Below, piece by piece: positions 6,863 through 10,623 of a stretch of 10,623 bases of DNA. The position numbers and the translations under genes are program-made. Source of the DNA: Deltaproteobacteria bacterium RIFOXYA12_FULL_61_11 (GTDB taxonomy: Bacteria; Bdellovibrionota_F; JAHFAK01; YA12-FULL-61-11); the NCBI GenBank assembly GCA_001799195.1, contig MGSU01000115.1, forward strand, positions 1 through 10,623. The letters are read 5' to 3'. The notes under the pieces were generated by a model. It did not search any database. It worked only from the letters and a program-made list of their open reading frames with translations, and was not told the DNA's origin. How positions within the stretch are numbered: the first letter of the stretch is position 1; each line of letters opens with the position of its first letter.

Positions 6863-6891
6863 TCAACGAGCGGTATATCCTTACTCGTTGG
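6863..6891 (+). other. Small inverted repeat between lipoprotein and radical SAM gene
   Basis: CAACGAG (6864-6870) and CTCGTTG (6884-6890) form a 7-bp stem with a 13-nt loop, extendable by one wobble pair. There is no T-tract after it, so it is not a typical intrinsic terminator. It ends about 10 nt before the ribosome binding site of the next gene and could influence its translation or mRNA ends. It may be chance. Confidence 0.3.
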
Positions 6892-6909
6892 CTCCCCTGA
6901 AGGACGTAC

Positions 6910-8367
6910 ATGCCTCCTCGTGCACCGCGCTGCGCCCTGGTCCTGTGTCCCCCCTGGGGGGTGACCACCCCTCCGATCACCCTCGGCACCCTGGCCGTCC
7001 ACCTCGAAGCCAGGGGTATCTCCGCCTCGATCCACGATCTGAACCTCACCCTATACTCCACCGCGTGGGAGGAAGATCGGCCGGCCTGGAGGCCTGATCA
7101 TAGCGACTTGCTCGAGTTGGACTACTGCGAACGCTTCCTGTCCCGCTACGATGCGGAACTCGGCACCGCCCTGAAACAGATCCTCGCCAAGGATCCCGAC
7201 GTCGTCGGCTTCTCGATCAACAGCACCAACAAGCTCGTGACCTTGCGGCTGATCGAACGGCTCGAACTCCTTCGCCCCGGTCTCCCGGTCGTCGTGGGCG
7301 GTTTCGCCGTGCGCGTCGCCGAAGGCCTGGGACTCTACCTCGACGGCGGCGTCCTCGTGGAGGGCAAGGTCGACTACGAATATTACCAGTACCTGCTCGA
7401 CCTGGTCGATTGCTTCATCATCGGCGAGGGCGAACCCGCGTTCGAAAACGTCCTCCGCCTGCTGGCCGCGGGAGAAACCCTCCCCGAAGGTTTGCCCGGG
7501 GTGTGGACCCGAGAAACCACTCCGGAGACCTTCGTACCTCAGAAGCTCCTGGTCGATGTCAACGCCGAACCCTGGCCGACCTACGGAGGTTTCGAGCTGG
7601 ACCGTTACAATGAAGGACGCTACAGGGTCCTACCGGTCTTGACCGCGCGAGGGTGCGTCCGGCGCTGCGCCTTCTGTACCGATGTCTCCTTCTGGCAACG
7701 CTTTCGCAGTCGAGAGGTCGCGACAGTACTGGCCGAACTCGAACATCACTATACCGTTCTCGAGACCCGGAGTCTCCACTTCAACGATCTTGCCTTGAAC
7801 GGGGACATGAGGGCCTTCAAGACCTTGCTCGACGGCATCGCGGCCAAGGGCTATCGCAACCTGGCCTGGGCGGCTAACGCGCTGGTAAGGCCGAGCATGG
7901 CGGATCCCGCTCTGGCGAAGCAGCTCCGGAAGGCCTGTTGCGACCTGCTCATCTTCGGCTTAGAGGCCGGTTCCGATCGCGTCCTCCGCGCCATGCGCAA
8001 GGGTTTTTCCAGGGCGGACGCTCTGGCCGCTTTTCCCGTCCTGGCCGCCGAGGGGATCAAGTTGTGCATCAACATCATCGTCGGCTTCCCGGGCGAGGAA
8101 GAAGAGGATTTCTTGCAGACCCTTTCCCTGGTCCGCGACCTGCGTCCCTACGTGACAGAGGTCCACAACGCCAACGTGCTCCAGGTCACCCCTGGGTCTG
8201 CCCTGGAGAAAGATCCTTTGCACTTCGGGCTGGAGCTGCCCGCTCGTGAGCACCACAAGCTCTGGTCCGCGAAGGACAATACCCCCGCGCTCCGCAGCGA
8301 ACGCTTGCAGCGTCTCCTCGAACTCTGCGCCACGCTCAAGCTACCCGTGCTGTGCGCCGCAGGCTGA
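6910..8367 (+). CDS. B12-binding-type radical SAM protein, substrate unknown
   Basis: The 485-residue product has two domains. Residues 5-185 form the Rossmann-like cobalamin-binding fold of B12-dependent radical SAM enzymes: CALVLCPPWG (8-17), PPITLGTLAVHLEARG (21-36), DPDVVGFSINSTN (95-107), GLPVVVGGF (124-132) and IIGEGEP (170-176). From about 240 comes the radical SAM TIM-barrel with the [4Fe-4S] motif CVRRCAFC (Cys249, Cys253, Cys256). It is followed by LIFGLEAGSDRVLRAMRKG (347-365) and NIIVGFPGE (388-396), normal for the family. The B12 domain lacks the DxHxxG base-off ligand motif, so cobalamin, if bound, would be base-off without histidine, or the domain may be vestigial. Family members perform methylations and other radical chemistry on lipids, bacteriochlorophyll precursors, peptides and natural products; nothing here fixes the substrate. 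ATG 6910 has AAGGA 5 nt upstream. It lies 78 nt after the PL1-like gene and may be cotranscribed with it. Confidence 0.88.
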   Translation: MPPRAPRCALVLCPPWGVTTPPITLGTLAVHLEARGISASIHDLNLTLYSTAWEEDRPAWRPDHSDLLELDYCERFLSRYDAELGTALKQILAKDPDVVGFSINSTNKLVTLRLIERLELLRPGLPVVVGGFAVRVAEGLGLYLDGGVLVEGKVDYEYYQYLLDLVDCFIIGEGEPAFENVLRLLAAGETLPEGLPGVWTRETTPETFVPQKLLVDVNAEPWPTYGGFELDRYNEGRYRVLPVLTARGCVRRCAFCTDVSFWQRFRSREVATVLAELEHHYTVLETRSLHFNDLALNGDMRAFKTLLDGIAAKGYRNLAWAANALVRPSMADPALAKQLRKACCDLLIFGLEAGSDRVLRAMRKGFSRADALAAFPVLAAEGIKLCINIIVGFPGEEEEDFLQTLSLVRDLRPYVTEVHNANVLQVTPGSALEKDPLHFGLELPAREHHKLWSAKDNTPALRSERLQRLLELCATLKLPVLCAAG

Positions 8368-8385
8368 AATCACCCCTGAACCTGC

Positions 8386-8409
8386 CTCTCGAATTCTGCT
8401 CTCGAATTC
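8386..8409. repeat. Tandem 11-bp direct repeat just upstream of the promoter
   Basis: CTCTCGAATTC occurs at 8386-8396 and again at 8399-8409, a period of 13 bp. Each copy contains the palindrome GAATTC. The second copy ends 5 bp before the -35 box at 8415, the right place for an activator or repressor site. No known regulator motif is recognised. Confidence 0.6.
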
Positions 8410-8414
8410 AGCGA

Positions 8415-8442
8415 TTGACAGACTCCACCCTCCTGCTACGAT
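8415..8442 (+). promoter_or_regulatory. Sigma70-like promoter for the 427-residue lipoprotein
   Basis: A consensus -35 TTGACA (8415-8420) is followed after 16 nt by TACGAT (8437-8442), which keeps the key TA and final AT of the -10 consensus. Transcription would begin near 8449, giving a leader of about 95 nt before ATG 8543. This is the best promoter in the window and would make the lipoprotein, and probably the OMP gene behind it, independent of the radical SAM gene. Confidence 0.6.
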
Positions 8443-8443
8443 G

Positions 8444-8513
8444 TGCCCCAGGCAAAAACCTCGACCGAGGCATTTCGCCCCAGGCATCAACCGCTGCGCT
8501 CCCCGGGGAGCGC
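8444..8513 (+). promoter_or_regulatory. Structured leader: repeated GCCCCAGGCA, small hairpin and 18-bp palindrome
   Basis: The predicted leader holds two copies of GCCCCAGGCA (8445-8454 and 8477-8486, 32 bp apart); the first reads TGCC-CCA-GGCA as a mini-hairpin. Between them CCTC-GACC-GAGG forms another small hairpin. Next is a perfect 18-bp palindrome GCGCTCCCCGGGGAGCGC (8496-8513), able to fold as a 7-bp GC stem with a CCGG loop, ending 16 nt before the GGAGG ribosome binding site. This could stabilise the mRNA, bind a dimeric regulator as DNA, or gate translation. It matches no riboswitch class I recognise. Confidence 0.45.
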
Positions 8514-8529
8514 GTGAACAATGGAGAAC

Positions 8530-8534
8530 GGAGG
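8530..8534 (+). promoter_or_regulatory. Strong ribosome binding site choosing between two ATGs
   Basis: GGAGG lies 2 nt before ATG 8537 and 8 nt before in-frame ATG 8543. The spacing favours 8543, which also gives the more typical signal peptide beginning Met-Arg. Confidence 0.7.
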
Positions 8535-8542
8535 TAATGATC

Positions 8543-9826
8543 ATGCGGACCCTGAGCGTACTCTTCTTGGTGTTCCTCCTTGCCGGACTGTCCGGTTGCA
8601 GTGACGACGACGACACGACCTCGACCGGCGGCGGCGGAGCCTGTAAAGTCGAGAGCGGCGGCGTCACCACCTGCACCCAATACGGCGACGATTATCCCGC
8701 AGCCTCGATCGACGCTGCGAAAAACGCCTGCACCACCGGGACGTGGCTCGAGGCGGGTTGTCCGGCGACCAACTCCAACGGCAATTGCAAGATGGTCAAC
8801 GCAGGCTACACCGTAACCTATTATTATTACGGACTCACCGGAGCCACCGGCGCGGCGATCAAACAGGGTTGCACCGGCACCTGGACCGACGGCGAAACTC
8901 CCATCACCGAACCGTCCACCGAGGATCCTGCAGGAGACGACGAGAGCGACGATCCTTCGACGACCGATCCCAGCGAGGATCCCGCGACCACCGACCCGAG
9001 CGACGATCCGGCCACGACCGACCCCAGCGACGATCCGGCCACGACCGACCCCAGCGAAGACCCCGCGACCACTGACCCGACCGAGGACAGCGTGCCGGTC
9101 GATTTCGCGGGCACCCTGATTGCCTTCGGCAGCAATCCGGCCACTCCGGTCCCGGGCATGACCGTGACCGTCCTCTCCAACACCACCGGAGAGACTGTTC
9201 CCGACTTCACCGCCACCACCAGCGCCGCCGATGGAAAAGTGACCTTCGCCGACGTGCCCTCCGGTAAGATCGGCTTCAAGGTCGCGGGCGTCGTTGGCGC
9301 CGACAGCGTCCGGCTCTTCCGCGACACCTACCAGTTCAACATCGATGCCTCAGCTACCTCCGAGGTCCTCTGGATCGTGCCCGAGGCCGTGTACAGCCAA
9401 GCCCCCATGGGCGCTGGTCTCCAGGTCCAAGCCGGCAAATCGGTGGCCGCGGGCGGTGTGTACTGGGTCAACGGTCAAGTCGAAGAGCCGGTGGCTTGCG
9501 CCACGGTCGAGATCGTCGACGGCGGGGCCGGTCAGATCCGCTACTTTGGCGACAACAACCTCCCGGCTCCCTTCGAGGGCTTCACCGGCATGACCGACGG
9601 CGCAACCCTGTACAAGGGCATCAACCGCGTCAACGGTTACTACCTCATCGCCAACATGGAACCCGGTGAGATAACCGTGCGGGCGCTGGTTGGTACGACG
9701 GAGATCGGCCGCACCACGTTCTTCAACTTCGCCGACTCCATCAACATCGGCAACATCTACGCCTCCGGTGACGCCAACCCGAGCACCACCACGACCTGCA
9801 CCGAGGCCTATAGCGCAACCTTCTGA
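8543..9826 (+). CDS. Predicted outer-membrane lipoprotein: paired-cysteine domain, DPATTDPS repeat linker, beta-rich C-terminal half
   Basis: The 427-residue product starts with a clear lipoprotein signal, MRTLSVLFLVFLLAGLSGC, with lipobox LSGC and Cys19; Ser at +2 predicts outer-membrane sorting in the classical Lol scheme. Residues 34-115 hold six cysteines (34, 44, 63, 73, 82, 110) in two similar halves, each with a C...Y...A-A...C-x-x-x-W-type pattern, ending ACTTGTW and GCTGTW, suggesting a duplicated disulfide-bonded domain. Residues 125-182 are an acidic linker of nine-residue repeats (DPATTDPSD/E). From about 186 a fold like carboxypeptidase-regulatory or transthyretin-like domains appears (FAGTLIAF, PVPGMTVTV, DGKVTFADVPSGKIGFKV), then a second beta-rich region to the end (GGVYWVNGQ, VACATVEIVD, NGYYLIANMEPGEITVRAL). 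No catalytic motif is visible and I do not recognise the full protein. It has its own promoter and is followed by a terminator and the DUF1302 OMP gene, hinting at a shared envelope role. Confidence 0.85.
   Translation: MRTLSVLFLVFLLAGLSGCSDDDDTTSTGGGGACKVESGGVTTCTQYGDDYPAASIDAAKNACTTGTWLEAGCPATNSNGNCKMVNAGYTVTYYYYGLTGATGAAIKQGCTGTWTDGETPITEPSTEDPAGDDESDDPSTTDPSEDPATTDPSDDPATTDPSDDPATTDPSEDPATTDPTEDSVPVDFAGTLIAFGSNPATPVPGMTVTVLSNTTGETVPDFTATTSAADGKVTFADVPSGKIGFKVAGVVGADSVRLFRDTYQFNIDASATSEVLWIVPEAVYSQAPMGAGLQVQAGKSVAAGGVYWVNGQVEEPVACATVEIVDGGAGQIRYFGDNNLPAPFEGFTGMTDGATLYKGINRVNGYYLIANMEPGEITVRALVGTTEIGRTTFFNFADSINIGNIYASGDANPSTTTTCTEAYSATF
8951..9085 (+). repeat. Five tandem 27-bp repeats encoding DPATTDPS(D/E)
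   Basis: In-frame units lie at 8951-8977, 8978-9004, 9005-9031, 9032-9058 and 9059-9085. Units 3 and 4 differ only at the last base, pointing to recent duplication; the outer units have diverged mainly at synonymous positions plus Ala/Ser and Ser/Thr changes. The product is a flexible acidic spacer between the cysteine domain and the beta-rich half. Because the unit is a multiple of three, copy changes would alter spacer length without a frameshift. Confidence 0.92.
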
Positions 9827-9836
9827 TCGAACCGGC

Positions 9837-9869
9837 GAGGGGAGCGGTCTTTCCCGCTCCCCTCCTTTT
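9837..9869 (+). terminator. Rho-independent terminator, short U-tract
   Basis: GAGGGGAGCGG (9837-9847) pairs fully with CCGCTCCCCTC (9854-9864), an 11-bp GC-rich stem with the 6-nt loop TCTTTC, followed by CTTTTC. It begins 10 nt after the lipoprotein stop codon. The stem is strong but the U-tract is only four, so leaky termination is plausible. Confidence 0.85.
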
Positions 9870-9897
9870 CGTCCAACCCATCATCGAGTCGTAGGTC

Positions 9898-10623
9898 ATG
9901 ACCAGCACGTTGCTACCGATACTCCTGTTGGCCCTTCTCCCCCTTGGCTCGGCGGCCATGACCGATACCGCCGAACCGGCCTTTCAGGCAAATGGTTACA
10001 TCCAGTTGCAGAGCGGCATGTTCGTACCCCTGCTCTCCAACGGCTTCACCGACCACCACAACGTGGGCTACATGAAGTTCGGCACCGACACCCTCGACCT
10101 GACCAAACCCTGCGACCCTCGTCTCGCTCCGACGACGTGCTATGCCCAGGATCACGGCGACAAGGCCGGGCAACTCTCGATGTTCCGCTCCACCCTGCAA
10201 CTCGAATTCGATTGGCGTGCCGGCGAGACGGTGCAACTCCACAGCGTGGTCCGCGGGGTCAGATCCCTGCCGCTCGAGAGCGATGTCTGGGCCCAACCCC
10301 CGATCCTCACCGACCCGGCCGACCGCCCCGAGTGGGTGAGCGACCGCTATTACAACGAGTTCGAGCTACGCGAATTCTACCTGGATCTGTACCCCAATGA
10401 TTGGCTCTCCTTCCGCTTGGGACGGCAACAGGTGACCTGGGGGGAGACCGGACAATACCGGCTCCTGGACGTGATCAACCCGGTCGACGAGACTTGGCAC
10501 TTCGGGCCTCTCGAATCCTTCCGCGATACCCGCAAGCCGCTCTGGATCGCCAAGGCCTTGATCGAGTTCCACGACCTCGACCACAACCTCGAACTCGTCT
10601 TCGTGCCGGGTCTCGATGCTCCC
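9898..10623 (+). CDS. DUF1302-family outer-membrane protein, N-terminal part (3' end outside window)
   Basis: An ATG at 9898 opens a frame that runs to the window edge without a stop, giving 242 residues. It starts with a Sec signal peptide, MTSTLLPILLLALLPLGSAA, with cleavage likely after SAA or a few residues later. The mature part is rich in alternating aromatic/polar strands typical of a beta-barrel, for example ANGYIQLQSGMFV and FRSTLQLEFDW. The stretch FRLGRQQVTWGETGQYRLLD-VINPVD-ETWHFGPLESF-RDTRKPLW (from about residue 172) is the recognisable DUF1302 signature. This family is predicted to form outer-membrane barrels and is known to occur beside DUF1329 proteins and RND/MMPL-type exporters; the transported substrate is not established from sequence. 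The RBS is weak (GAG 9 nt upstream). ATG 9958 would delete the signal peptide and is rejected. Only 28 nt separate the start from the upstream terminator, leaving no room for a separate promoter. Two cysteines (about 74 and 83) may form a loop disulfide. Confidence 0.82.
   Translation, partial: MTSTLLPILLLALLPLGSAAMTDTAEPAFQANGYIQLQSGMFVPLLSNGFTDHHNVGYMKFGTDTLDLTKPCDPRLAPTTCYAQDHGDKAGQLSMFRSTLQLEFDWRAGETVQLHSVVRGVRSLPLESDVWAQPPILTDPADRPEWVSDRYYNEFELREFYLDLYPNDWLSFRLGRQQVTWGETGQYRLLDVINPVDETWHFGPLESFRDTRKPLWIAKALIEFHDLDHNLELVFVPGLDAP

Noticed and set aside
5764-7035. 423-codon open frame on the - strand opposite the PL1-like gene and the start of the radical SAM gene
   Set aside because: It crosses two real genes and their intergenic gap, and its Val/Gly/Asp/Arg-rich sequence reads as the complement of biased codons. 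Length alone is not evidence at this GC content.
8246-8542. 99-residue N-terminal extension of the 427-residue lipoprotein
   Set aside because: It overlaps the radical SAM gene and crosses the promoter and palindrome; the signal peptide with a strong RBS starts at 8543.
8951-9085. CRISPR array
   Set aside because: The repeats are contiguous 27-bp units without spacers and are in frame with a coding sequence.

Overview
The window is a GC-rich stretch of a Gram-negative bacterial chromosome. Two predicted lipoproteins and an outer-membrane beta-barrel protein imply an outer membrane. The presence of hemL implies the C5 (glutamate-derived) route to tetrapyrroles. The prolyl-tRNA synthetase is the short archaeal/eukaryote-like type found in many non-model bacteria. 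Together with a B12-binding radical SAM protein and Asp/Thr/Pro-rich lipoprotein linkers, this fits a deltaproteobacterial or myxobacterial-like lineage, possibly uncultured. That placement is inference; no rRNA or other decisive marker is present.

Layout. (1) 1-444, +: the 3' end of a PQQ-like beta-propeller gene. (2) 478-4278, -: a compact housekeeping operon transcribed hemC, hemL, proS with gaps of 23 and 46 nt. It converges on the propeller gene. (3) 4421-4875, -: a hicB-hicA toxin-antitoxin module (antitoxin first, 4-nt ATGA overlap), 142 nt upstream of hemC on the same strand, in a visibly more A/T-rich island. (4) 4876-5118: a divergent intergenic region. (5) 5119-6831, +: a predicted lipoprotein with a long Pro/Thr/Asp linker and a pectate-lyase (PL1-like) beta-helix. 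(6) 6910-8367, +: a B12-binding-type radical SAM protein of unknown substrate. (7) 8368-8542: a regulatory region with a good sigma70-like promoter, direct repeats and an 18-bp palindrome in the leader. (8) 8543-9826, +: a lipoprotein with a paired-cysteine N-terminal domain, a 5 x 27-bp tandem repeat and a beta-rich C-terminal half. (9) A rho-independent terminator at 9837-9869, then a DUF1302-family outer-membrane protein from 9898 that runs off the window.

How the parts may work together. hemC-hemL-proS supplies tetrapyrrole precursors and charged tRNA-Pro. The HicBA module is an accessory insertion that may read through into it. The right half is envelope and surface biology: a secreted polysaccharide-lyase-like lipoprotein, a repeat-bearing lipoprotein, and an OMP of the family usually linked with DUF1329 proteins and RND exporters. 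The lipoprotein and OMP genes are separated only by a terminator with a weak U-tract, so the OMP may be expressed by leaky readthrough. No CRISPR array, tRNA, rRNA, transposase or complete novel defence system is visible.
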